This document shows, in pieces, positions 1 to 10,300 of a stretch of DNA of 14,508 nucleotides. The notes beneath the pieces were generated by a model. It saw only the letters and a program-made list of their open reading frames with translations, had not been told where the DNA came from and searched no databases. Source of the DNA: CAZBBC01 sp964489835 (lineage in GTDB: Bacteria > Calditrichota > Calditrichia > JAJRVZ01); assembly GCA_964489835.1 (NCBI GenBank), contig CAZBBC010000117.1:1-14508 (forward strand), written 5' to 3'. Within the stretch, counting starts at the first letter, position 1, and every line of letters begins with the position of its first letter. The position numbers were made by a program, and so were the translations under genes.

Positions 1-41
1 TTTACATGAGGCTTCGTACGCTCAAATTTTGCCTTCGCCAT
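1..41 (-). CDS. tuf: Elongation factor Tu, 5' end only (downstream copy)
   Basis: The visible 13 codons after an ATG at 41 read MAKAKFERTKPHV, the characteristic N-terminus of EF-Tu, the GTPase that delivers aminoacyl-tRNA to the ribosomal A site. The rest of the gene lies beyond the left edge. It begins 31 nt after the fusA stop and has a strong ribosome binding site, giving the classic fusA-tuf order of the str operon. A second tuf gene ends at the right edge of the window, so this genome has at least two copies. Truncation here is only the window boundary. The identification rests on a short N-terminus plus context, both of which agree. Confidence 0.93.
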   Translation of the reverse strand, partial: MAKAKFERTKPHV

Positions 42-47
42 TGGTTT

Positions 48-53
48 TCCTCC
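48..53 (-). promoter_or_regulatory. Shine-Dalgarno site of the downstream tuf
   Basis: On the minus strand GGAGGA lies 6 nt before the tuf ATG at 41. It is a near-perfect anti-16S match, as expected for a very highly expressed gene. Confidence 0.8.
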
Positions 54-72
54 AACACTTTTTCAGAAAGGT

Positions 73-2160
73 TTAACCTTTAACTTTTTCTATAATATCA
101 TCCGCTATATTTTTAGGTATCGGATCGTAATGAGAGAATTGCATCGTATAAATAGCCCGACCCTGGGAAATAGATCTCAACTGTGTCGCATAACCAAACA
201 TCTCACCCAGAGGCGCTACCGCTGCCACAACCTGTGCGTCTTTTCGTGGTAGTATACCTGATATTTTACCACGGCGTGAATTTAAATTTCCTATAACATC
301 ACCGAGATATTCCTCCGGAACAATAACTTCCAGTTTCATAATCGGTTCGAGTAGCACGGGATGTGCTTTTTTACATCCTGCCTGCAATGCCATTGAGCCG
401 GCAATTTTGAAAGCCATTTCATTCGAATCAACTTCATGGTAGCTACCATCAATGAGCTTCACCTTTAAATCCTTTACCGGATATCCGGCCAGAACACCAC
501 TATTCATGGCACCTTCGATCCCTTGACGAACGGCGGGAATGTATTCCTTTGGGATCGTACCGCCGACGATAGCATTCTCAAAATCAAATCCTTTTCCTGA
601 TTCATTTGGCCCCAGTTCAATCTTGACATGACCATATTGCCCTTTACCACCTGATTGACGAATAAACTTACCTTCTACTTCGACTTTCTTTGTAACTGTT
701 TCTTTATATGCCACCTGGGGACGCCCCACATTTGCTCCCACCCGAAATTCACGCAACATTCGATCGACGATTATCTCAAGATGCAACTCACCCATCCCGC
801 GGATGATTGTTTGACCGGTCTCACCATCAGTATATACCTGAAAAGTTGGATCTTCTTCACTCAATTTATTTAGAGACTCCGCCAGTTTATCCTGATCAGC
901 CTTTGTTTTTGGTTCAATAGAGACCGAAATAACCGGTTCCGGGAAATGCATCGATTCAAGGAGGATATGTTTATTTTCATCACAGAGTGTATCCCCGGTC
1001 CGCGTTTTTTTAAAACCGACTGCGGCGGCAATATCTCCTGCCTCTACAATCTGTTTATCTTCTCTTGAATTGGCATGCATTTCCAATATCCGACCCAGTC
1101 GTTCTTTTTTCTCTGTGTTTGTATTATATACGTATGTACCAGCCTTTGCACTCCCGGAATAAACCCTGAAAAATGTCAATCTACCAACATAGGGATCGGT
1201 CATAACCTTAAAAGCAAGTGCAGAGAATGGATCATCCAGCGAATTTTTTCTAAAGATTATTTCATTGGTTCTCGGGTGTCTTCCTTCAATGGGCTTTAAG
1301 TCGGATGGTGAGGGAAGATAAGCGATGATCGCATCCAACAATCTTTGGACACCTTTATTTTTAAAAGCTGATCCGCAAAGAACCGGAACAATCTTTACAT
1401 CAATGGTAGCCTTACGAATGGCAGAGACCAGTTCAGCCTCTGATATTTCCGCACCTTCTAAATATTTCTCTAAAAGAGCTTCATCATATTCTGCAACTGC
1501 TTCAAATATATTTGTCCGATATTTTTGTGCCTTTTCCACCAATCCCTTGGGAATCTCTCCTTCTTCAAAGAGAGAACCGAGACTACTTTCATTATAGATG
1601 ACCGCTTTCATTTTTATCAGGTCAATCAGACCGGTGAAAAGATCTCCTTCACCCATTGGAATTTGAAGCGGAACCGGAAAAGCACCCAAGCGCGTACGTA
1701 TCATATCGATGACGTTATAAAAATCCGCACCGATCCGGTCCATCTTATTAACAAAGGCGATCCTTGGCACCCGGTATTTATCAGCCTGACGCCAAACGGT
1801 TTCAGACTGTGGTTCTACACCACCAACAGCACAAAACAAAGCGACTGCACCATCCAAAACCCGTAGTGATCGCTCCACCTCAACCGTGAAATCAACGTGA
1901 CCGGGGGTATCTATAATATTGATACGATAGCCGGCCCATATTGTTGTTGTGGCCGCACTGGTGATGGTAATACCTCGTTCCTTTTCCTGCTCCATCCAAT
2001 CCATAGTAGCGGCACCGTCATGGACTTCGCCCATGCGATGCAATCTACCGGTATAATAAAGAATGCGCTCGGTAGTTGTTGTCTTACCTGCATCGATATG
2101 GGCCATTATCCCAATATTTCTTATTTTATCCAAAGACAGTTTCATTGTGTTATTTACCAT
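73..2160 (-). CDS. fusA: Elongation factor G (translocation GTPase)
   Basis: EF-G drives GTP-dependent movement of tRNAs and mRNA after peptide bond formation, and ribosome recycling with RRF. All G motifs are visible: AHIDAGKT at residues 20-27, RGITI at 62-66, DTPGHVDF at 84-91 with the catalytic His 88, NKMD at 138-141, then a GSAFKNKG segment near 265. Domains II to V follow, including the domain IV stretch beginning GGKGQYGHVKIE. The length, 695 aa, is normal. The start is uncertain. The first ATG (2160) overlaps the rpsG stop by 7 nt and has no Shine-Dalgarno. An in-frame ATG five codons on (2145) also lacks one but gives a leader nearer the usual length. Either way translation is probably coupled to rpsG. 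Identity is certain; only the start is open. Confidence 0.98.
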   Translation of the reverse strand: MVNNTMKLSLDKIRNIGIMAHIDAGKTTTTERILYYTGRLHRMGEVHDGAATMDWMEQEKERGITITSAATTTIWAGYRINIIDTPGHVDFTVEVERSLRVLDGAVALFCAVGGVEPQSETVWRQADKYRVPRIAFVNKMDRIGADFYNVIDMIRTRLGAFPVPLQIPMGEGDLFTGLIDLIKMKAVIYNESSLGSLFEEGEIPKGLVEKAQKYRTNIFEAVAEYDEALLEKYLEGAEISEAELVSAIRKATIDVKIVPVLCGSAFKNKGVQRLLDAIIAYLPSPSDLKPIEGRHPRTNEIIFRKNSLDDPFSALAFKVMTDPYVGRLTFFRVYSGSAKAGTYVYNTNTEKKERLGRILEMHANSREDKQIVEAGDIAAAVGFKKTRTGDTLCDENKHILLESMHFPEPVISVSIEPKTKADQDKLAESLNKLSEEDPTFQVYTDGETGQTIIRGMGELHLEIIVDRMLREFRVGANVGRPQVAYKETVTKKVEVEGKFIRQSGGKGQYGHVKIELGPNESGKGFDFENAIVGGTIPKEYIPAVRQGIEGAMNSGVLAGYPVKDLKVKLIDGSYHEVDSNEMAFKIAGSMALQAGCKKAHPVLLEPIMKLEVIVPEEYLGDVIGNLNSRRGKISGILPRKDAQVVAAVAPLGEMFGYATQLRSISQGRAIYTMQFSHYDPIPKNIADDIIEKVKG

Positions 2161-2624
2161 CTAAAATGAGCAAATGCCTTGTTGGCTTCAGCCATTTTAT
2201 GTGTATCTTCTTTCTTTTTTATGGTAGAACCTTCATTTTTTGCCGCTGACATCAATTCATTTGCTAATTTTTCAGCCATCGTTTTTTCCGATCGATTTCT
2301 TGCATAAGAAACCAACCAGCGGATGGCCAGCGTATGACGCCGTTTATCACGGACCTCTACCGGCACCTGGTAGGTCGCGCCGCCAACCCGTCGTGACTTT
2401 ACCTCAAGAAGAGGGGCAGCATTATCCATAGCTTTACGAAAAACCTCGACAGGATCTTTACTAATTTTAGATTCTATCAGATCCATAGCATCATAAAATA
2501 TATGTTCAGCGATGCTTTTCTTACCGGCATACATCATACCATTAATAAATTTTGCGACTACTTCGCTCTTAAATTTCGGATCGGGCAAAATTTTTCTTTT
2601 TTGCGCCCTTCTTCTTCTTGGCAT
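2154..2624 (-). CDS. rpsG: 30S ribosomal protein S7
   Basis: S7 (156 aa) nucleates assembly of the 16S 3' major domain and sits in the 30S head by the E site. The basic N-terminus MPRRRRAQKRKILPDPKF, the central SRRVGGATYQVPVEV segment and the RWLVSYARNRSEKTM segment are all standard for bacterial S7, and the C-terminus ends in HFRW. The ATG at 2624 has GGAG 5 nt upstream. It lies 30 nt after rpsL and its stop overlaps the first candidate fusA start, the usual rpsL-rpsG-fusA order. In Escherichia coli S7 represses its own operon by binding the rpsL-rpsG spacer. The spacer here is only 30 nt, so I cannot claim the same site. Confidence 0.98.
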   Translation of the reverse strand: MPRRRRAQKRKILPDPKFKSEVVAKFINGMMYAGKKSIAEHIFYDAMDLIESKISKDPVEVFRKAMDNAAPLLEVKSRRVGGATYQVPVEVRDKRRHTLAIRWLVSYARNRSEKTMAEKLANELMSAAKNEGSTIKKKEDTHKMAEANKAFAHFRW

Positions 2625-2654
2625 AAAGACTCCAAAAATGATCGTTTTAAAAAA

Positions 2655-3026
2655 TTATTTTGGTTTTTTCGTACCGTATTTTGAACGGCTCTGGTGACGA
2701 TCGCCTACTCCACTGGTATCCAATGTACCTCGAACAATATGATACCGGACACCCGGTAAATCCTTAACCCGTCCACCACGAATAAGTACAATCGAATGCT
2801 CCTGCAGATTGTGTCCTTCTCCGGGAATATAAGCGGATACTTCTATCCCATTGGTCAAACGCACTCGAGCCACTTTACGCAGTGCAGAATTCGGCTTCTT
2901 AGGTGTCGTTGTATAAACCCTGGTACAAACACCACGTTTTTGTGGGGAAGACCCAAGGGCCGGTGCTTTCGTCTTTTTTGTAACAGTTTTTCTGCCGTGT
3001 CGTATTAATTGATTGATTGTCGGCAA
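2655..3026 (-). CDS. rpsL: 30S ribosomal protein S12
   Basis: S12 (123 aa) lies at the decoding centre and helps enforce tRNA selection. The core PQKRGVCTRVYTTTPKKPNS and the later RGGRVKDLPGVRYH match the family closely. Lys43 and Lys88, where substitutions commonly give streptomycin resistance, are both Lys, so no resistance allele is seen. Asp89, the residue methylthiolated in several bacteria, is present. Translation appears to start at TTG (3026) with AGGAGG 5 nt upstream, giving the expected MPTINQLIRH N-terminus; no ATG is nearby. It follows rpoC by 53 nt with no visible terminator, joining the RNA polymerase and str gene sets. Confidence 0.98.
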   Translation of the reverse strand: MPTINQLIRHGRKTVTKKTKAPALGSSPQKRGVCTRVYTTTPKKPNSALRKVARVRLTNGIEVSAYIPGEGHNLQEHSIVLIRGGRVKDLPGVRYHIVRGTLDTSGVGDRHQSRSKYGTKKPK

Positions 3027-3031
3027 CTCTA

Positions 3032-3037
3032 CCTCCT
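3032..3037 (-). promoter_or_regulatory. Shine-Dalgarno site that fixes the TTG start of rpsL
   Basis: AGGAGG on the minus strand sits 5 nt before the TTG at 3026. The full consensus match supports this non-ATG codon as the start. Confidence 0.8.
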
Positions 3038-3079
3038 AAAAGTCACAGATTACTAATTTAAGAACTATAATTCCTTGGT

Positions 3080-6000
3080 TCAAGATGTTTCTGTGATATT
3101 TCCCAGCTCTACGCTGCGGACTTCATCTTCTTCTTCCGGTATTTCCACTTTTTCTTCTAAATATAAATTCGCATATTTCGCAAGTCCTGTTCCGGCGGGA
3201 ATCAGATGGCCCATAATCACATTTTCTTTCAAGCCAACGAGAGTATCCTCTTTTCCTGAAACGGCAGCCTCGGTAAGCACTTTTGTTGTTTCCTGAAAGG
3301 AAGCTGCAGAGATAAAACTCTCTGTATTTAGGGCTGCCTGCGTAATTCCAAGCAATACCGGGGTAAAGGATCCCGGTTTTGCTTTTCTATACTTAATAGG
3401 TTTCTTTTTATCTTTTTTAAGATCCCTGTTAATCAATTCAATTGTCTTCTTATCTGTCAGATCATCTTCACGGAACAATGAGTCACCAGGATCGGCCACA
3501 ACGACTTTTTCCAGAATTTTCTCATTCTCCTCAAGAAATGTTGCCCGGTCAACCTGATCGCCTTCAAGAAACATACTATCACCACCATCCAGGATATGCA
3601 CCTTCTGCAACATTTGACGTACGATAATACCGATATGCTTGTCATTTATTTTCACACCCTGCAACCGGTATATTTCCTGAATTTCATTTACCAGATATTC
3701 CTGCACCTTCCCCGGTCCCTTAATGGTCAGAATATCCTGGGGTGCGATTGAACCATCGGTCAGGCGATCACCGGCTTCAACGAAATCGTTCTCGTGAACA
3801 AGAATGTGTTTACCGTAGGGAATAGAATATTTTTTTACTTCTGCTTCGCTTTCAACAATAATTTCACGAACACCGCGCTTAACTGATCCGAATTTTATCA
3901 ATCCATCTATTTCTGTTACAACCGCCATTTCTTTCGGCCGTCTTGCCTCAAACAGCTCAGCAACTCGCGGCAAACCACCAGTAATATCACGGGTTTTGCC
4001 AATTTCTCTGGGAATTTTTACAAGAACATCACCCGCATGGACCTCCTGCTTATCCTGCACCTGTAAAAAGGATTTCACCGGTATGATAAACTTGCTTCTA
4101 TCTCCGCCTTTTTTATTACTAATAAAAATATGAGGACTGAGACTTTTATTTTTGGACTCGACGATCACCCGCTGCCGAAGACCTGTCTGTTCATCTAATT
4201 CTTCACGAAAAGTCATATTATCAATGATATCCTCAAATTCAATCACACCGCTTTTATCCGCTAAAATGATAGAGCTGTATGGATCCCAGTCAAACAGAGT
4301 TTGCCCTTTCTTCACATCGGCATTTTCCGCTACCCGAACCACAGCACCGTATGGCACATTATAGGTAGCCATGGTTCTATTATTATCATCCAGGATTTCG
4401 ATTTTACCACTTCGTCCAAGCACAATATTCTCTTTTTTCAAATTTACAATGGTCCGAATGTTAACATATTTTACCAGACCATCATACTTGGTTGCAATAT
4501 GCGATTCTGCCGCAATACGAGCGGCAGTCCCACCGATGTGAAAGGTTCTTAAGGTAAGCTGTGTTCCCGGTTCGCCGATACTCTGGGCGGCCATAACACC
4601 TACAGCTTCTCCAATCCCCACCAGTTTTCCTGATGCCAGATTTCTACCATAGCACAACGAACAAACGCCCCTCTTCGCCTCGCAGGTTAACTCGGTTCTC
4701 ACCAATACGTTTTCTATCGGAGCAGAAGCAATTTTTTCAGCAATCTCTTCGGTGATCATTTCTCCCCGACCCACCAGTATTGTATCATCGCTTGAATCCA
4801 CAACCTCCTCAGCAGCGACCCGTCCGATGATCCGATCTTCCAGAGGTTCAATAATTTCCTCACCCTCTTTCAGATCAGATACCTCAATACCAAGGATCGT
4901 TCCACAATCATGTTGAGAAACAATTACATCCTGTGCGACATCAACTAAACGCCTGGTTAAATATCCTGCGTCAGCCGTTTTTAATGCCGTATCTGCCAAT
5001 CCTTTTCGTGCCCCATGTGTGGAAATGAAATACTCGATAACTGAAAGACCCTCAAGAAAATTTGCCGTGATCGGATTTTCAATAATCTCACCGGTCTGAC
5101 CGGAAAGGGTTTTTTGCGGTTTAGCCATTAATCCACGCATACCGGCCAGCTGTCGAATCTGTTCCTTACTTCCCCGGGCGCCCGAATCCGACATCATAAA
5201 CAAAGGATTAAATCCATCCTCGTAGCGGCTTAATTTCGCAAACATGATCTCTGCCACTTCACTGGTGATATGGGTCCAAATATCAATAATTTTATTATAA
5301 CGCTCACCATCGGTTATGATACCACGAAGGAATTGTTTTTGAATATTATCAACCTCATTCTGAGCCTGATTGATCAGAACCTCTTTTTCAGGGGGAGTGA
5401 CCACATCAGCCAGGCTGATAGAAATTCCAGCACTCATCGAATGATGGAAACCCAGATCTTTCAGGTCATCTAAAAACTGTGCCGCAATTTTATTACCAAA
5501 TTTCCGGTAGCAATAAGAAACAATTTCAGTTAAAGTTCGCTTGGAGAGCAATTCATTGACAAATCCGAGACCCTCTGGTACGATTTCATTGAATAATACC
5601 CGACCGGTCGTTGTTTCAATTATATTTCCATCTAACCTTAATTTTATTCGTGCATGCAGATCAATTTTTTCATCGTTGTAAGCAACAATCACTTCTTTTT
5701 GTGAGGCGAATCTCTTGTTTTCCCCTTTTTTTCCAGGACGGGCCTTTGTAAGATAGTAACAACCAAGAACAACATCCTGACTCGGAACCACGATCGGTTT
5801 GCCACTGGCCGGTGAAAGAATATTATGGCTGGAGAGCATTAATATTTTAGTTTCTACCTGGGCCTCATAAGAAAGCGGAATATGCACGGCCATCTGGTCG
5901 CCGTCAAAGTCAGCATTGAATGCTGTACATACCAGTGGATGAATCCGGATCGCTTTTCCTTCAATCAATACAGGCTGAAATGCCTGGATGCCCAACCGGT

Positions 6001-7318
6001 GAAGGGTCGGAGCGCGGTTCAACAAAACGGGATGATCTTCTATAATTTCTTCCAGGATATCCCATACTTCCGCCCCGCGTTTTTCCACTAACTTTTTTGC
6101 ACTCTTTACCGTTTTTACAAAACGACGTTCAACCAATTTGCGGATAATAAAAGGTTTAAATAGTTCAATAGCCATATCTTTTGGAATTCCGCATTCATGA
6201 AGCTTCAGATCCGGACCAACAACAATGACTGAACGACCGGAATAATCAACACGCTTACCAAGCAAATTTTGGCGGAAGCGTCCCTGCTTTCCCTTGAGCA
6301 TGTCGGAAAGTGATTTTAGCGGTCTGTTACCATCAGAACGCATCGCTGTTGAACGCTTTGAATTGTCAAACAGTGAATCAACCGCCTCCTGAAGCATTCG
6401 TTTTTCATTTCGCAGAATAACTTCAGGTGCACGAATTTCTAATAACTTTTTAAGCCGGTTATTTCTAATAATGACGCGACGGTAGAGATCATTCAAATCA
6501 CTGGTGGCAAAGCGCCCCCCTTCCAGAGGGACCAATGGTCTTAACTCCGGTGGGATTACCGGAATAACATCCAGTACCATCCATTCGGGTTTGTTTCTGT
6601 ATTCCGTGTTGGCGTCACGCACACGAAAGGATTCAACGACCTTAAGCCGTTTTAGTGCTTCCGTCTTTTTCTGGACTGATGTTTCCGTCCTTACTCTTGA
6701 TCGTAAATCAATAGATAGATCTTTAACATGGATCCGGCCTAATAAATCATGAATAGCTTCACCGCCGATCTTGGCGATAAATTTGCTGGAATCATCATCA
6801 TTAAGATCCTCATTAGCCTCACCATGCAAATCCAATTGGTTGAAATACTCATCTTCATTGATCAATTGTTTTTCTTTGAGATCACTTTTGCCGCTATTAA
6901 CTACAACATACTGTTCGTAATAAATTACTTTCTCTAAATCCTTGGGAGACATATCGAGCAGATAGCCAATTTTTGTGGGCAGAGATCTGAAGAACCAAAT
7001 ATGAACGACAGGAACAGCCAGACTGATATGGCCCATCCTCTCACGTCGTACACTCTTTTGAGTAACCTCAACACCGCATCGATCACAGATGATGCCTTTG
7101 TACCGAATACGTTTATATTTACCACAATGACATTCCCAATCTTTAACCGGACCAAATATTTTTTCACAGAACAAACCGTCTTTTTCCGGTTTGAATGAAC
7201 GGTAATTGATGGTCTCCGGTTTGGTAACCTCACCATGGGATTGTTCCAGTATATCATTCGGTGAGGCAAGACTTATGGTGATTTTATTAAATCTATTGGA
7301 TCCTTTTTTATAATTCAA
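3080..7318 (-). CDS. rpoC: RNA polymerase subunit beta'
   Basis: This is the largest catalytic subunit of RNA polymerase. In the 1412-aa product, the N-terminal zinc site is Cys 63, 65, 78 and 81, and the Mg-binding NADFDGDQ loop is at about 468-475 (Asp 470, 472, 474). The second zinc site is Cys 805, 879, 886 and 889, and the trigger loop starts near QSIGEPGTQLTLRTFHIGG at about 912. An SI3-type insertion of about 170 residues separates that loop from DITGGLPRVAELFEARRP near 1111, a Gram-negative trait. An added charged segment of about 30-40 residues lies near 1265-1315, and the tail is acidic. The start is taken as TTG at 7318, which has AGGAG 9 nt upstream. A TTG three codons earlier (7327) touches the AGGAG and is unlikely. 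The gene follows rpoB by 54 nt. Confidence 0.98.
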   Translation of the reverse strand: MNYKKGSNRFNKITISLASPNDILEQSHGEVTKPETINYRSFKPEKDGLFCEKIFGPVKDWECHCGKYKRIRYKGIICDRCGVEVTQKSVRRERMGHISLAVPVVHIWFFRSLPTKIGYLLDMSPKDLEKVIYYEQYVVVNSGKSDLKEKQLINEDEYFNQLDLHGEANEDLNDDDSSKFIAKIGGEAIHDLLGRIHVKDLSIDLRSRVRTETSVQKKTEALKRLKVVESFRVRDANTEYRNKPEWMVLDVIPVIPPELRPLVPLEGGRFATSDLNDLYRRVIIRNNRLKKLLEIRAPEVILRNEKRMLQEAVDSLFDNSKRSTAMRSDGNRPLKSLSDMLKGKQGRFRQNLLGKRVDYSGRSVIVVGPDLKLHECGIPKDMAIELFKPFIIRKLVERRFVKTVKSAKKLVEKRGAEVWDILEEIIEDHPVLLNRAPTLHRLGIQAFQPVLIEGKAIRIHPLVCTAFNADFDGDQMAVHIPLSYEAQVETKILMLSSHNILSPASGKPIVVPSQDVVLGCYYLTKARPGKKGENKRFASQKEVIVAYNDEKIDLHARIKLRLDGNIIETTTGRVLFNEIVPEGLGFVNELLSKRTLTEIVSYCYRKFGNKIAAQFLDDLKDLGFHHSMSAGISISLADVVTPPEKEVLINQAQNEVDNIQKQFLRGIITDGERYNKIIDIWTHITSEVAEIMFAKLSRYEDGFNPLFMMSDSGARGSKEQIRQLAGMRGLMAKPQKTLSGQTGEIIENPITANFLEGLSVIEYFISTHGARKGLADTALKTADAGYLTRRLVDVAQDVIVSQHDCGTILGIEVSDLKEGEEIIEPLEDRIIGRVAAEEVVDSSDDTILVGRGEMITEEIAEKIASAPIENVLVRTELTCEAKRGVCSLCYGRNLASGKLVGIGEAVGVMAAQSIGEPGTQLTLRTFHIGGTAARIAAESHIATKYDGLVKYVNIRTIVNLKKENIVLGRSGKIEILDDNNRTMATYNVPYGAVVRVAENADVKKGQTLFDWDPYSSIILADKSGVIEFEDIIDNMTFREELDEQTGLRQRVIVESKNKSLSPHIFISNKKGGDRSKFIIPVKSFLQVQDKQEVHAGDVLVKIPREIGKTRDITGGLPRVAELFEARRPKEMAVVTEIDGLIKFGSVKRGVREIIVESEAEVKKYSIPYGKHILVHENDFVEAGDRLTDGSIAPQDILTIKGPGKVQEYLVNEIQEIYRLQGVKINDKHIGIIVRQMLQKVHILDGGDSMFLEGDQVDRATFLEENEKILEKVVVADPGDSLFREDDLTDKKTIELINRDLKKDKKKPIKYRKAKPGSFTPVLLGITQAALNTESFISAASFQETTKVLTEAAVSGKEDTLVGLKENVIMGHLIPAGTGLAKYANLYLEEKVEIPEEEDEVRSVELGNITETS

Positions 7319-7327
7319 AATCCACAA

Positions 7328-7332
7328 CTCCT
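7328..7332 (-). promoter_or_regulatory. Shine-Dalgarno site that decides the rpoC start
   Basis: AGGAG on the minus strand is 9 nt from the TTG at 7318 but 0 nt from the upstream in-frame TTG at 7327. The spacing favours the downstream codon, giving an N-terminus beginning MNYKKGSNRF. Confidence 0.7.
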
Positions 7333-7372
7333 GTTAAGTTTTTTGATTGAATTAAATTAAACCTAAGTTAAT

Positions 7373-10300
7373 CTACTCCAATTTTACTTTTAACCCCAAA
7401 CCCTGTAGTTCTCTCACTAAAACATTAAAGGATTCCGGGGTTCCGGCATCAGGTAAATTTTCACCTTTAACGATCGCCTCATATACTTTCGAGCGACCGA
7501 TGACGTCATCACTTTTAACCGTCAGTATTTCCTGCAGTGTGTGGGCAGCGCCATACGCTTCGAGTGCCCATACCTCCATCTCCCCAAACCGTTGTCCTCC
7601 AAACTGTGCCTTTCCACCCAACGGTTGTTGAGTTATCAGTGAATAAGGCCCGATAGACCGTGCATGAATCTTATCATCAACCATATGTGACAGCTTCATC
7701 ATATATATCATCCCAACCATCACTTCCTGATCAAACGGCATACCGGTTCGGCCGTCAAACAACCTGGCTTTCCCATTCAGTGGTAAATGCGCTTCTTCAA
7801 GCTCCTTATTAATATCATCCATTGTCGCACCATCGAAAACCGGGGTTGCATACCTTTTACCCAGCTTATATCCGGCAAGTCCTAAGGTAGATTCAAAAAT
7901 CTGACCCAGATTCATTCGTGAGGGAACTCCCAGTGGGTTAAGAATAATATCAACGCTGGCTCCATCTTCCGTAAACGGCATATCTTCTGCGGATACGAGT
8001 TTGGCCACCACTCCTTTATTACCGTGTCTTCCAGCCATCTTATCACCAACGGCCAATTTGCGTTTTTCGGCAACATATACTTTAGCCAACTGGACAATAC
8101 CCGGCGGTAATTCATCACCAACAAGCACTTTATGCTTCTCTCTCTTCAGATCATTATCTATTTCCTGAAGTCTATTTCTATATTCAGCATATAATTCCCG
8201 CACAAAGTTATTTTGAGAATCAGATTCAAACCAGGTGGAATTAATATCCAGATTTCTGACATCAATTTTATCAAAAGCGTTTTCCTGTATTTTTGTATTT
8301 GCCTTTAAGGCAATTCTTCCATCAACATATCGGATACTATTCGATTTCTGACCCAGAAAATGTTCAGAAAGAACGAGCTGCATGCGCGTCACAACTTTAT
8401 TTCGTCTCTTTTCTGCTGCTCTTTCAAATTGTTCAATTTGTTCCTTATCTTTCTTTTTTGTTTTGGCATCTTTATACTTACGGGAAAACAGCTTCGTATT
8501 TACGACAATCCCCTTCATTCCTGGAGGAGCTTTCAGGGAAGCATCCTTTACATCTCCTGCCTTGCTTCCAAAAATTGCTTTAAGTAATTTTTCTTCAGGT
8601 GTCGGATCGGTTTCACCTTTTGGGGTCACCTTTCCTACAATAATATCGCCGGCATTTACTTCTGCGCCAACCCGGATAATCCCATCTTCATCAAGATTTT
8701 TAGTCGCTTCTTCGCTGACGTTAGGAATTTCTCTGGTTAATTCTTCTTCCCCGCGTTTAGTATCACGGACCTGAAGCTCAAATTCTTCAATATGGACAGA
8801 AGTAAAATTATCATGCTGGACCATGCGTTCAGAAATTATAATCGCGTCTTCAAAGTTATATCCCTGCCAGGGCATAAAGGCAACCACTACATTCCGACCA
8901 AGAGCCAGCTCTCCGCCATCGGTTGCACCACCATCGGCAATCACCTGTCCTTTTTTGACTTTATCACCGATTTTAACCAGTGGTCGCTGGTTAATCGAAG
9001 TATCTTGATTGGTACGCTGAAATTTTACCAATTGGTAAACGACCTCTTCTTTTTCTTCTGCAAGCACGCCCATTTTCATCTTATTGGAACTATGTCCCTC
9101 CAGTGAAATCACAATTTTCTCAGCATCGACATCGGTTACTTCACCTTTGGTTTCTGATATCAACACAGTGCCCGAGTCCCGTGCAACCTTTTCTTCCATT
9201 CCGGTGCCAACAATCGGGGCTTCCGGGACCAATAAAGGTACCGCCTGACGTTGCATATTTGATCCCATCAAAGCCCGGTTTGCATCATCATGTTCAAGAA
9301 AAGGAATCAAAGAGGCTGCCGGTGAAACAATTTGATTGGGAGCAACATCCATGTAGTCCACTTCTTTAGGTTCGACAACGGGAAAATCTCCTTTAAATCT
9401 CGCTTTTATTTTGTCGCGGATAAAATTCCCTTTTTCATCTAATGGCGCATTTACCTGCGCAATGGTATGAACATCCTCCTCCGTTGCTGACAGATACTCG
9501 ATCTCTTTTGTAACTCGTCCGTCGCTTACTTTTCGATAAGGTGTCTCAATAAATCCAAAATCATTGATTCTGGCAAGGATGCATAGCGATGAGATCAATC
9601 CGATATTCGGTCCTTCGGGCGTTTCAATCGGACACAGGCGGCCATAATGGGTATAGTGAACGTCGCGAACTTCAAATCCGGCACGCTCCCTGGTCAATCC
9701 ACCCGGTCCTAAAGCGCTCAAACGGCGTTTATGGGTCAATTCAGCCAGAGGATTTGTTTGGTCCATAAATTGCGATAATTGTGATGTACCGAAAAAAGTA
9801 TTAATTACCGAGGATATTGTCCGGGCATTTACCAGATCTTGTGGTGTTAATTTTTCCGAATCCCCGAGATTTAAACGCTCTTTTATCGTGCGCGCCATTC
9901 TTGAAAATCCTACACTAAACTGCGAAGACAGCTGTTCACTTACTGTTCGTATCCGACGATTCCCAAGATGATCAATATCATCGGTTATCTGACGGCCTTC
10001 CCGGAGATCTAAAAGATAAGTAACAATAGCGACGATATCTTCTTTACTGAGCACGGTGACATCATATGGAGTCGATACATGCAGTTTTTTGTTCATCCGA
10101 TAGCGCCCAACCGCCCCCATATCGTATCTTTTATTGTTAAAAAACATTCTTTCGATTAAACCACGGGCTGTATCCAAATCGGGTGGTTCTCCGGAACGAA
10201 GCTGCCGGTAAATGGCATCAATGGCCTGTTCCTCAGACTTTGTCAAATCTTTTTTAAGTGTGTTTAAAATAACATTGGGAGAATTTGGATCGAATAGCTT

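Noticed and set aside
7319..7372. Attenuator or processing site between rpoB and rpoC
   Set aside because: The spacer is A+T-rich without a stable inverted repeat and contains only the rpoC ribosome binding site.
8382..8774. 130-codon plus-strand open frame opposite rpoB, with overlapping smaller frames
   Set aside because: These sit opposite the conserved rpoB insertion region, and their Phe/Leu/Ser-rich content is what A+T-rich antisense reading gives.
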